From the NCBI GenBank assembly GCA_023413185.1, contig JAEZQD010000092.1, positions 1-12,414 of the forward strand: DNA of 12,414 nt, written 5' to 3'. Below, piece after piece: positions 7,113 to 12,414 of this stretch (positions are counted from its first letter, which is position 1; each line of letters starts with the position of its first letter). This DNA comes from Bacillota bacterium (GTDB lineage Bacteria; Bacillota; Clostridia; Oscillospirales; Ruminococcaceae). Under the pieces are notes generated by a model. The model was not told the DNA's origin. It worked only from the letters and a program-made list of their open reading frames with translations, and did no database searches. Both the position numbers and the translations under genes were made by a program.

Positions 7113-7382
7113 CTAGATGCGGTGCATGGAATTGAAGATGTCCTCGTGCATGCAGTGGATGCTAAGACCCATCTCTTTTCCCTGTTCACCCAAACGGTCG
7201 GAAAACTCCGAAAACCCGATGGTAAGCTTTGAGATATCCACCATCATAATCATTGCAAACATATCCTGCAGTACCGACTGTGTAACGTCAGAAACATTGA
7301 CGTTGCACTCGGCGCAAACCGTGCTGATCTTTGCCAGAATACCTACCATATCTTTTCCGATTACCGTAATTACCGCACGCAT
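7113..7382 (-). CDS. ACT domain protein, UPF0237 family
   Basis: A small protein of 89 residues made of a single ACT domain, a ligand-binding fold often used for amino acid sensing. Numbered from the ATG at 7382, it begins MRAVITVIGKDMVGILAKIS, the typical ACT first strand and helix, followed by NVNVSDVTQSVLQDMFAMIM. This is the UPF0237 pattern. The usual length for the family is about 88-90. Two ATGs are in frame: 7388 lies one base from GGAGG (7394-7390), while 7382 has a 7-base spacer and gives the usual family N-terminus, so 7382 is chosen. It is the first gene of a leftward operon with the UPF0210 gene. Its role is presumably to regulate or form a complex with that partner, inferred from conserved adjacency. 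GcvR, a related ACT protein, is longer with two domains. Confidence 0.92.
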   Translation of the reverse strand: MRAVITVIGKDMVGILAKISTVCAECNVNVSDVTQSVLQDMFAMIMMVDISKLTIGFSEFSDRLGEQGKEMGLSIHCMHEDIFNSMHRI

Positions 7383-7467
7383 TTTCATTCCTCCATCACT
7401 ATTGTGCTTGCTTTGTTTTTGAACACAGGGCAGCCTTTTTTAAGCCCATGCTACCTGTTAATTATCT

Positions 7468-7476
7468 ATCATAGCA
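7468..7476 (-). promoter_or_regulatory. Extended -10 promoter for the ACT-UPF0210 operon
   Basis: On the minus strand TGCTATGAT (7476-7468) fits an extended -10 element. No good -35 is visible at the right distance (the best is TTTCAT). The predicted start near 7461 would give a leader of about 80 bases before the ACT gene. Confidence 0.45.
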
Positions 7477-7566
7477 TAATAAAACTTAGAATGAAACAGC
7501 CGGAGTAATTTTTTACATCCTGTACGAAACCTCTCGTTTTTTCACCGAAAAAAGCAGACAATAGTA

Positions 7567-7595
7567 TTGTAACGGCGCAATTTATATTATATAAT
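7567..7595 (+). promoter_or_regulatory. Possible upstream promoter towards yceD
   Basis: TTGTAA at 7567-7572 and TATAAT at 7590-7595 with a 17-base spacer. It would start transcripts near 7602, about 110 bases before those of the consensus promoter at 7680. No ORF lies in between, so it is either a second promoter for yceD-rpmF, the source of a short RNA, or a chance match in AT-rich DNA. Confidence 0.4.
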
Positions 7596-7679
7596 TGATA
7601 AGTTGTCCTTTGTAAATCTCGCTGTGTTTATATCTATTCTGGTCGTTTGATTAATTGGTCAAATAATGCGCGATACGTA

Positions 7680-7708
7680 TTGACAAACCGCGCGTAAACC
7701 CCTATAAT
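7680..7708 (+). promoter_or_regulatory. Full-consensus sigma-A promoter for yceD-rpmF
   Basis: TTGACA at 7680-7685 and TATAAT at 7703-7708 match the sigma-A consensus exactly, with the optimal 17-base spacer. Transcription should start near 7715. A promoter this strong fits a ribosomal protein operon. Confidence 0.88.
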
Positions 7709-7727
7709 ATATCCCGTGGCGTTATGG

Positions 7728-7752
7728 GCTGCCGTATACGGCGGCGTTTTTT
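7728..7752 (+). terminator. Terminator-like hairpin in the yceD-rpmF leader (possible attenuator)
   Basis: GCTGCCG (7728-7734) pairs with CGGCGGC (7739-7745), one pair being a G-U wobble, around a TATA loop. One base later comes TTTTTT (7747-7752). This is the layout of an intrinsic terminator, but it lies only about 13 bases after the predicted transcription start and upstream of the yceD coding start. It may attenuate the operon or release a short RNA of about 37 bases. The stem is short, so it may be leaky. Confidence 0.5.
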
Positions 7753-7813
7753 GTCGGCATTGTTTTTACCGTGTTATCTGTCCGCGTATCATATGTTGGG
7801 GGGCTGGTTTTTT

Positions 7814-8308
7814 ATGCTGATTGGACTTCGGCAGCTTTTCGACAATGAGAACGAACGCATTGAGCTAAACCGCGATTTTGATTTTTCCGAGGTATTGCTT
7901 TGGGGCAGGTGTCCCTTTGCATCACCCGTTCACGTCTCTGGCGAGATTGTAAGCCGGACAGGCATTGTTACACTGAGCTATACTGCGACCTACTCACTCG
8001 CGGCAGACTGCGACCGCTGTCTGGAGCATTTTGAGCGAGTAGAAAAGCAAAGCTTTTCCCATGTGCTGGTGCTCAGCCTAAACGGTGAGGACACCGATGA
8101 GTTTGTGGTGCTTAAGGATGCGACGCTTGACCTTACGGAGCTTGTTACATCCGACTTGGTGCTGACCATTCCCGTCAAGCTGCTGTGCAGCGACGACTGC
8201 AACGGTCTGTGCCAGATGTGCGGGGCAAACAAAAACCATACCGCTTGTTCCTGTCAAACCAAATCAATTGACCCGCGCCTGGCAGCGCTCGAACAACTGC
8301 TTGATTAA
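7814..8308 (+). CDS. yceD: YceD/DUF177 family protein
   Basis: A 164-residue member of the DUF177 (YceD/YlbN) family, which is almost always encoded next to ribosomal protein L32 and is linked to 23S rRNA or large-subunit production. After a N-terminal beta-rich region comes a Cys pair (Cys66, Cys69 in DCDRCLEHF). The conserved C-terminal cluster is Cys125, Cys129, Cys133, Cys136 (CSDDCNGLCQMCG) with Cys145 and Cys147, likely binding zinc. The acidic strand DEFVVLKDATLDLTELV near 95-111 is also typical. The ATG at 7814 follows a GGGGGG run at 7798-7803 by 10 bases and gives the usual N-terminus. The frame is open back to 7724, but the added residues are not family-like. L32 follows after 57 bases in the same transcript. 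Confidence 0.9.
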   Translation: MLIGLRQLFDNENERIELNRDFDFSEVLLWGRCPFASPVHVSGEIVSRTGIVTLSYTATYSLAADCDRCLEHFERVEKQSFSHVLVLSLNGEDTDEFVVLKDATLDLTELVTSDLVLTIPVKLLCSDDCNGLCQMCGANKNHTACSCQTKSIDPRLAALEQLLD

Positions 8309-8365
8309 GCGAACCGGTTTATGCCGGCTTATCCATAAGTTTTAAGGTATAAGGAGGTGCACGGC

Positions 8366-8548
8366 ATGGCTGTACCAAAGAGGAGAGTATCCAAAGCAAG
8401 ACGCGACAAACGCCGCTCCAGCGTATGGAAGCTTCCGCTTCCCGCATTCTGCAAATGCACACAGTGTGGTGAGTTGAAGCTACCTCATAGGGTTTGCCTC
8501 AACTGCGGTTATTACAAGGGCAAAGAAATTCTTAAAAAAGAAGCATAG
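8366..8548 (+). CDS. rpmF: 50S ribosomal protein L32
   Basis: A 60-residue L32 of the zinc-ribbon type. It begins MAVPKRRVSKARRDKRRS, the usual basic extension that enters the large subunit, followed by a CxxC-x9-CxxC zinc ribbon (Cys31, Cys34, Cys44, Cys47). The zinc-containing form contrasts with Cys-free L32 paralogues that some bacteria make during zinc starvation. The start at ATG 8366 is fixed by AAGGAGG (8351-8357) with an 8-base spacer; an upstream in-frame GTG overlaps that site. It is the last gene of the yceD operon. Small hairpins lie just before its ribosome site (for example CCGG arms near 8315-8328 and CTTA/TAAG near 8327-8338), but their meaning is unclear. Confidence 0.97.
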   Translation: MAVPKRRVSKARRDKRRSSVWKLPLPAFCKCTQCGELKLPHRVCLNCGYYKGKEILKKEA

Positions 8549-8560
8549 TGCTTAACCGCG

Positions 8561-8590
8561 ATAGAGAAGGGAGACCTTCTCTATTTTGTT
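8561..8590 (+). terminator. Intrinsic terminator after rpmF
   Basis: ATAGAGAAGG (8561-8570) and CCTTCTCTAT (8575-8584) form a perfect 10-bp stem closed by a GAGA tetraloop (GNRA type). TTTGTT follows. It lies 12 bases after the L32 stop and should end the yceD-rpmF transcript. Confidence 0.85.
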
Positions 8591-8674
8591 ATAGCGAATT
8601 CGCTTTGATACTGTCCGAATAAAACCAAAAAAGCTTGCATTTATGGCTTTTGCCAAGGTTTTTTCGAAGACACG

Positions 8675-8702
8675 TAGACACTATAAGTTAATTTGGTATA
8701 GC
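8675..8702 (+). promoter_or_regulatory. Promoter for the DUF512 gene cluster
   Basis: TAGACA at 8675-8680 and an extended -10 (TGG then TATAGC at 8697-8702) are separated by 16 bases. The predicted start near 8709 gives a short leader of about 30 bases. It follows the rpmF terminator, which supports a fresh start of transcription here. Confidence 0.5.
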
Positions 8703-8738
8703 GCCCGTTTTATTATTTGGGGAAAAGGGAGAACGTGT

Positions 8739-10052
8739 ATGCCGGTACTCATCAGCGGGGTAGAAGAGCTGTCCTACGCGCATCGTGCGGGGCTGCAGGT
8801 TGGTGATACGCTGCTAACCATCAATCAAAACGCCATTAACGATGTGCTCGATTACCGGTTCTATATGGCAGACCGCGTGCTGAAGATAGAGTATCTGCGC
8901 GGCGGCATCGTATATGAAACAGCCGTTAAAAAAGGCGAGTACGAGGAGCTGGGGCTTGCGTTTGACACCTTTTTAATGGACAACCAGCGTTCCTGCAAAA
9001 ACAAATGCATCTTCTGCTTTGTGGATCAGCTGCCCAAGGGGCTGCGCGAAACGCTCTATTTTAAGGATGACGATTCGCGCATGTCCTTCTTGCTCGGCAA
9101 CTACATCACCCTCACCAACATGACGGACGAAGATGTAGCCCGCATCGTCAAGATGAAGATCAGCCCCATCAATGTGTCGGTACACACCACAAATCCCGAG
9201 CTGCGGGTGCTGATGATGAAAAACAAGCATTCTGGCGACAGCCTGCGCCACCTTAAAACGCTCGCAGACGCGGGCGTTCGTATCAACGCCCAGCTTGTGC
9301 TATGCCCGGGGGTGAATGACGGGGCGCAGCTAAAGCGCAGCCTTAGCGACCTTGCGCAGCTTTACCCCGCCCTCGAGAGCGTGGCGCTGGTGCCGGTGGG
9401 CGTAACCAAATACCGCGACGGGCTGTATCCAATCACACCCTATACGCAGCAAGGCGCCCGCGAAACCATCCGCATCGCGCACGAGTTTGCCGACGCATTC
9501 TATGAGCAAAACAAAACCCGACTGGTGTATCCCGCCGACGAGTTTTTTATCAAGGCAAGGCTTCCGATTCCCGACGACCGATACTACGGCGACTTTGACC
9601 AGCTGGACAACGGCGTAGGAATGGTCGCCCTGATGCGCGAGGAATTCTATGCGGCGCTTGAGGAGCTTGCGCCCAGTGACACCGCACGCAAAGTGACGGT
9701 GGCGACGGGTGTCGACGCGCAGCCTTTTCTCGTCGAACTGGTTGACGCGCTCAAAGAAAAATGGCATAATCTAACCTGTAATGTGGTCGCAATCCGCAAC
9801 GACTTTTTCGGCGAGACCATTACCGTGGCGGGGCTTGTCACGGGCGCAGACCTGATTGCGCAGCTGACGGGCAAGGACCTTGGCGACGAGCTTCTTATCC
9901 CCGATGTGATGCTGCGCTATGAAAAGGACATGTTTTTAGACAGCGTAACCGTAACCCAGGCAGAGGACGCGCTGGGCGTTTCCATTGCCTGCATTCCCTG
10001 CGGCGGCGAGCATTTTTTGAATGCGGTATGCGCAATTCCGTATCAGGTATGA
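8739..10052 (+). CDS. DUF512 family protein with PDZ-like and radical SAM domains
   Basis: A 437-residue member of the conserved DUF512 family of Firmicutes, whose reaction is unknown to me. Residues about 1-65 form a PDZ-like domain (AHRAGLQVGDTLLTINQ near 14-30). A radical SAM cluster motif CxxxCxxC follows at Cys86, Cys90 and Cys93 (SCKNKCIFCF), with SAM-domain strands such as NVSVHTTNPELR near 145-156 and LVLCPGVNDG near 186-195. The C-terminal DUF512 part includes VYPADEFF near 263-270, VATGVDAQPF at 321-330, NDFFGETITVAGLVTG near 354-369 and IPDVMLR at 387-393. The start ATG 8739 has GGGAG at 8727-8731 with a 7-base spacer; an upstream in-frame ATG at 8643 would add 32 basic residues and has no ribosome site. 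It stands just before der, a common Clostridia order. It would need Fe-S clusters, such as those built by the iscS-iscU genes here. Confidence 0.92.
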   Translation: MPVLISGVEELSYAHRAGLQVGDTLLTINQNAINDVLDYRFYMADRVLKIEYLRGGIVYETAVKKGEYEELGLAFDTFLMDNQRSCKNKCIFCFVDQLPKGLRETLYFKDDDSRMSFLLGNYITLTNMTDEDVARIVKMKISPINVSVHTTNPELRVLMMKNKHSGDSLRHLKTLADAGVRINAQLVLCPGVNDGAQLKRSLSDLAQLYPALESVALVPVGVTKYRDGLYPITPYTQQGARETIRIAHEFADAFYEQNKTRLVYPADEFFIKARLPIPDDRYYGDFDQLDNGVGMVALMREEFYAALEELAPSDTARKVTVATGVDAQPFLVELVDALKEKWHNLTCNVVAIRNDFFGETITVAGLVTGADLIAQLTGKDLGDELLIPDVMLRYEKDMFLDSVTVTQAEDALGVSIACIPCGGEHFLNAVCAIPYQV

Positions 10053-10057
10053 AACCC

Positions 10058-10086
10058 CGGTTTTGTGCCAAGATAAAACAAAACCG
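10058..10086 (+). promoter_or_regulatory. Hairpin in the DUF512-der gap, function unclear
   Basis: CGGTTTTGT (10058-10066) and ACAAAACCG (10078-10086) form a perfect 9-bp stem with an 11-base loop, six bases after the DUF512 stop. No T tract follows, so it is a poor intrinsic terminator. It may be a 3'-end stabiliser or a processing site in a der-containing transcript. The rest of the 120-base gap holds no gene and only weak promoter matches. Confidence 0.45.
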
Positions 10087-10172
10087 TAACAAACCGTTGC
10101 GGTACATCTTTACAGCCGGTTCTATGTCCCTTGTTTGGGCATACGACCCCGAAGAAAGGACAAGTTCCAAAT

Positions 10173-11501
10173 ATGTCTAAACCAATTATTGCAGTGGTGG
10201 GGCGCCCCAATGTGGGTAAATCCACGCTGTTTAACAAGATTATAGGTCAGCGTCTTTCCATAGTGGAGGATACCCCCGGGGTAACGCGCGACCGCATCTA
10301 TGCCGAGTTTGAATGGCGCGGCAAAACCTGCATGCTCGCCGACACCGGCGGCATCGAGCCGTTTACCGACGACGTAATCCTGTCACAGATGCGCAGGCAG
10401 GCTAACCTTGCCATCGAAAGCGCGGATGTGATTATTCTGGTTACCGATGTGCGCTCGGGCGTAACAGCAACCGACGCGGAGGTAGCCTCCATGCTGCTGA
10501 AAAGCGGCAAACCCATTGTGCTGTGCGTAAACAAATGCGACGCACTGGGAAACCCGCCTGCCGACTTCTACGAGTTTTACAACCTCGGATTGGGCGAACC
10601 CTTTGCCGTATCCTCGGTGCACGGGCATGGCACGGGTGACCTGCTGGACGAGGTGTTTGATAAGCTCGGCGATTTTGACGACAGCGATTACAGTGAGGAC
10701 TATATCAAGGTGGCAGTCATCGGCAAGCCAAACGTTGGTAAGTCGTCGCTCATTAACCGCATAGCGGGGCAGGAGCGTGTCATTGTGTCGGATATCCCGG
10801 GCACAACCCGCGACGCGGTGGATACGGTTATTGAAAATGAGAACGGTCGCTTTGTGTTTATCGACACTGCGGGCATTCGGCGCAAGGCACGGGTGGATGA
10901 GGCGATTGAAAAGTACAGCGTGCTGCGCTCTTACATGGCGGTAGACCGCGCGGATGTCTGCGTGGTGGTCATAGACGCGCTCGAAGGCTTTACCGAGCAG
11001 GACTCCAAGGTGGCGGGCTACGCGCACGAGCAGGGCAAGGCGAGCATTATCGCGGTGAACAAATGGGACGCGGTGGAGAAAAACGGACGCACCATGGACG
11101 AGTACACCAAGAACCTTACCGACGATTTTAGCTTTATGTCGTATGTGCCGTTTGTTTTTATCTCTGCCAAAACCGGCCAGCGGGTGGATAAGCTGTATGA
11201 TATGATTCGTACGGTGTACGAAAAGAACTCGATGCGCATCTCCACCGGAAAGCTCAACGAGGTTCTTTCCTACGCAACCGCAAGGGTTCAGCCGCCGTCT
11301 GATAAAGGCAAGCGTCTCAAGATCTTCTACATCACACAGGCCAGCGCTAAGCCGCCGACGTTTGTGTGCTTTGTAAACCGTGCAGACCTGTTCCATTTTT
11401 CCTACCAACGCTATCTTGAAAATCAGATACGCGAAACCTTTGGTCTTACCGGCACGCCGGTGCGCATGGTTGTTCGCGAACGCGGAGACGGCAAGGGGTA
11501 A
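10173..11501 (+). CDS. der: Ribosome biogenesis GTPase Der (EngA)
   Basis: A 442-residue protein with two consecutive GTPase domains, needed for late assembly of the 50S subunit. Domain 1 has GRPNVGKS at 10-17, DTPGVTRD at 33-40, DTGG at 57-60 and NKCD at 120-123. An acidic linker (DFDDSDYSED, about 167-176) leads to domain 2, with GKPNVGKS at 184-191, DIPGTTRD at 207-214, DTAG at 231-234 and NKWD at 296-299. The C-terminal 90 residues form the KH-like domain, including KIFYITQASAKPPTFVCF and the SYQRYLENQIRE helix. All G motifs are intact and the length is normal. The ATG at 10173 gives the standard MSKPIIAVVGRPNVGKS start; AAAGGA (10155-10160) is 12 bases upstream, rather far, and an earlier in-frame ATG at 10131 adds a non-conserved stretch. 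plsY follows after 96 bases. Confidence 0.97.
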   Translation: MSKPIIAVVGRPNVGKSTLFNKIIGQRLSIVEDTPGVTRDRIYAEFEWRGKTCMLADTGGIEPFTDDVILSQMRRQANLAIESADVIILVTDVRSGVTATDAEVASMLLKSGKPIVLCVNKCDALGNPPADFYEFYNLGLGEPFAVSSVHGHGTGDLLDEVFDKLGDFDDSDYSEDYIKVAVIGKPNVGKSSLINRIAGQERVIVSDIPGTTRDAVDTVIENENGRFVFIDTAGIRRKARVDEAIEKYSVLRSYMAVDRADVCVVVIDALEGFTEQDSKVAGYAHEQGKASIIAVNKWDAVEKNGRTMDEYTKNLTDDFSFMSYVPFVFISAKTGQRVDKLYDMIRTVYEKNSMRISTGKLNEVLSYATARVQPPSDKGKRLKIFYITQASAKPPTFVCFVNRADLFHFSYQRYLENQIRETFGLTGTPVRMVVRERGDGKG

Positions 11502-11597
11502 CGTTTACCGATAACAGTAAAAACGATTTACAAGGGATAATTATGACGTAACCCGGTTTCATTTAGAGTTTTACAGCGAAAGGGAATGATAGTTTAT

Positions 11598-12239
11598 ATG
11601 TCTACAGTGTTGTATATCGTTTTAACGGCGGCAATCTCTTATCTTCTTGGCAGCATCAGCTTTGCGGTTATCGTTTCTCGTGCGCTTGCAAAAAAGGACG
11701 TACGCGATTATGGCAGCGGCAACGCGGGGCTTACCAATGTCATTCGCAATTTTGGTAAGCTGCCGGGAATCTTAACACTGGTCGGTGACTTCTCCAAAGG
11801 GGTCGTTTCGGTTATTCTGGGCAGACTCATCTTTGCGTACATCGCACATCTCGAGCCACAGTACGGTGCATGCATTGCGGGCTTGTTTGTCATCATCGGT
11901 CATATCTTCCCCCTTTACTTCGGTTTTAAGGGCGGCAAGGGCGTGCTGACTACGGCGGGGATTGCGTTAATGATTGACCCACGTGTGTTTGTCATTGTCA
12001 TTTCGCTGTTTATTATCCTGTTTCTTATTACCCGCATTGTTTCGATTGCGTCTATCATTGCGGCGATTTCGTACCCCATTACCACCTATGTGGTCAATGC
12101 GTTGTCCGGTCGTCCCGACCCTGTCGACACGATTTTAACCGCCTGCATCGCGGTGATACTGATCTATATGCACCGCGCGAACATAAAGCGTTTACTAAAC
12201 GGCACAGAGCCGAAGTTTGAGCGCAAGAAAAAGGATTAA
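11598..12239 (+). CDS. plsY: Acyl-phosphate:glycerol-3-phosphate acyltransferase PlsY
   Basis: An integral membrane enzyme of 213 residues that moves an acyl group from acyl-phosphate to glycerol 3-phosphate, giving lysophosphatidic acid, the first step of phospholipid synthesis. The three PlsY motifs are visible: GSISFA at 18-23, YGSGNAGLTNVIRNFGK at 38-54 (binding glycerol 3-phosphate) and GHIFPLYFGFKGGKGVLTTAG at 101-121. Motif 2 reads GLTN where GATN is common. About six hydrophobic helices are present, and the C-terminus is basic and cytoplasmic. The ATG at 11598 is chosen over the one at 11586 because AAAGGGA (11579-11585) directly abuts the latter, although the 12-base spacer to 11598 is long; they differ by four residues. 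The neighbour gpsA makes the substrate, so the pair forms a metabolic unit. Confidence 0.95.
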   Translation: MSTVLYIVLTAAISYLLGSISFAVIVSRALAKKDVRDYGSGNAGLTNVIRNFGKLPGILTLVGDFSKGVVSVILGRLIFAYIAHLEPQYGACIAGLFVIIGHIFPLYFGFKGGKGVLTTAGIALMIDPRVFVIVISLFIILFLITRIVSIASIIAAISYPITTYVVNALSGRPDPVDTILTACIAVILIYMHRANIKRLLNGTEPKFERKKKD

Positions 12240-12269
12240 ACCGCACTGCGCGGACGGGAGGCGTTTCTT

Positions 12270-12414
12270 TTGAAGATTGCCGTGCTTGGCGCGGGAGGCT
12301 TTGGCATTGCCCTTGCTGTTATGACGACAAAACACGGTCATGATGTTACGTTATGGTCGGCGTTTGATAACGAGATAGCGCTGCTCACGGAAAAACGTGC
12401 GAACGAGCGGCTGT
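12270..12414 (+). CDS. gpsA: NAD(P)-dependent glycerol-3-phosphate dehydrogenase, 5' part only
   Basis: The first 48 codons of GpsA, cut by the right edge. The enzyme reduces dihydroxyacetone phosphate to glycerol 3-phosphate, the substrate of PlsY encoded just upstream. The visible residues begin MKIAVLGAGGFGIALAV, a Rossmann dinucleotide-binding turn with GxGxxG (GAGGFG at 7-12). HGHDVTLWS at 22-30 follows as the second strand of the fold. Family members usually have GAGSWGTALA here; the match is close. Translation starts with TTG at 12270, supported by GGGAGG at 12256-12261 and an 8-base spacer; no ATG fits better. It lies 30 bases after the plsY stop, consistent with one operon. With only the nucleotide-binding start visible, the call leans on gene order: der-plsY-gpsA is a common Firmicute arrangement. 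Confidence 0.9.
   Translation, partial: MKIAVLGAGGFGIALAVMTTKHGHDVTLWSAFDNEIALLTEKRANERL

Larger units (their letters stand above)
7383..7813. other. 430-base divergent intergenic region with promoters for both directions
   Basis: AT-rich region between the leftward ACT gene and the rightward yceD gene. It holds a leftward extended -10 promoter near 7468-7476, two rightward promoters (7567-7595 and 7680-7708), and a terminator-like hairpin at 7728-7752. It also has a small A/T hairpin (TTTTTTC 7537-7543, GAAAAAA 7547-7553) and an inverted repeat (TTTGA 7646-7650, TCAAA 7659-7663) that could be an operator. I see no protein gene in it. The yceD frame is open back to ATG 7724, but that extension looks non-coding. 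Confidence 0.6.

Noticed and set aside
7724..7813. N-terminal extension of YceD from ATG 7724
   Set aside because: The frame is open, but it overlaps the hairpin and T tract just after the promoter, has no ribosome site, and the residues are not family-like.
10383..11408. A 341-codon minus-strand ORF opposite der
   Set aside because: Der is full length with both sets of GTPase motifs. The antisense translation is rich in His, Arg and Val with no recognisable domain, a typical shadow of a GC-biased gene.

Overview
The window looks like ordinary chromosome from a low-to-middle GC Firmicute, most likely a Clostridia member of the Oscillospiraceae/Ruminococcaceae type. Several things point there: a DnaD-domain gene next to a DnaI/DnaC-type helicase loader, the UPF0237 (ACT)/UPF0210 pair, the YceD-L32 pair, the DUF512-der-plsY-gpsA cluster, strong Shine-Dalgarno sequences and TTG starts. 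It holds no rRNA, tRNA, CRISPR, insertion sequence or phage structural gene. This assignment comes from protein content and gene order, not a database search.

Layout. Bases 1-1515 (+) carry the 3' part of a DnaD-like primosome gene and an AAA+ helicase loader. A bidirectional terminator separates them from a convergent ZIP metal transporter (1575-2348, -). Divergent from that is ribonuclease HI (about 2522-2977, +) behind a good sigma-A promoter. Then comes a compact iron-sulfur assembly unit of cysteine desulfurase and scaffold (3238-4936, +), with its own promoter and a strong bidirectional terminator. Next is a leftward unit: an ACT regulator-like protein (7113-7382), a UPF0210 protein (5683-7041) and a six-helix membrane protein (5029-5636). 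The reading frame of the membrane protein is broken at a run of six T. A 430-base divergent region holds promoters for both directions. After it come YceD/DUF177 and ribosomal protein L32 (7814-8548, +), ending in a terminator. The last block (+) is a DUF512 radical SAM protein, the ribosome-assembly GTPase Der, acyltransferase PlsY and the start of glycerol-3-phosphate dehydrogenase GpsA.

How the genes work together. DnaD and the loader would act in replication restart or initiation. The desulfurase and scaffold build Fe-S clusters, and the radical SAM protein downstream is a plausible client. YceD, L32 and Der all relate to 50S subunit production. GpsA makes glycerol 3-phosphate and PlsY acylates it, the first steps of phospholipid synthesis.

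I found no convincing new multi-gene system. The observations most worth checking are the frameshifted membrane gene with its strong ribosome binding site on the wrong frame, a terminator-like hairpin directly behind the consensus promoter of the yceD-rpmF operon, the Cys/His-rich tail of the IscU-type scaffold, and a 16-codon leader ORF just before the desulfurase gene.
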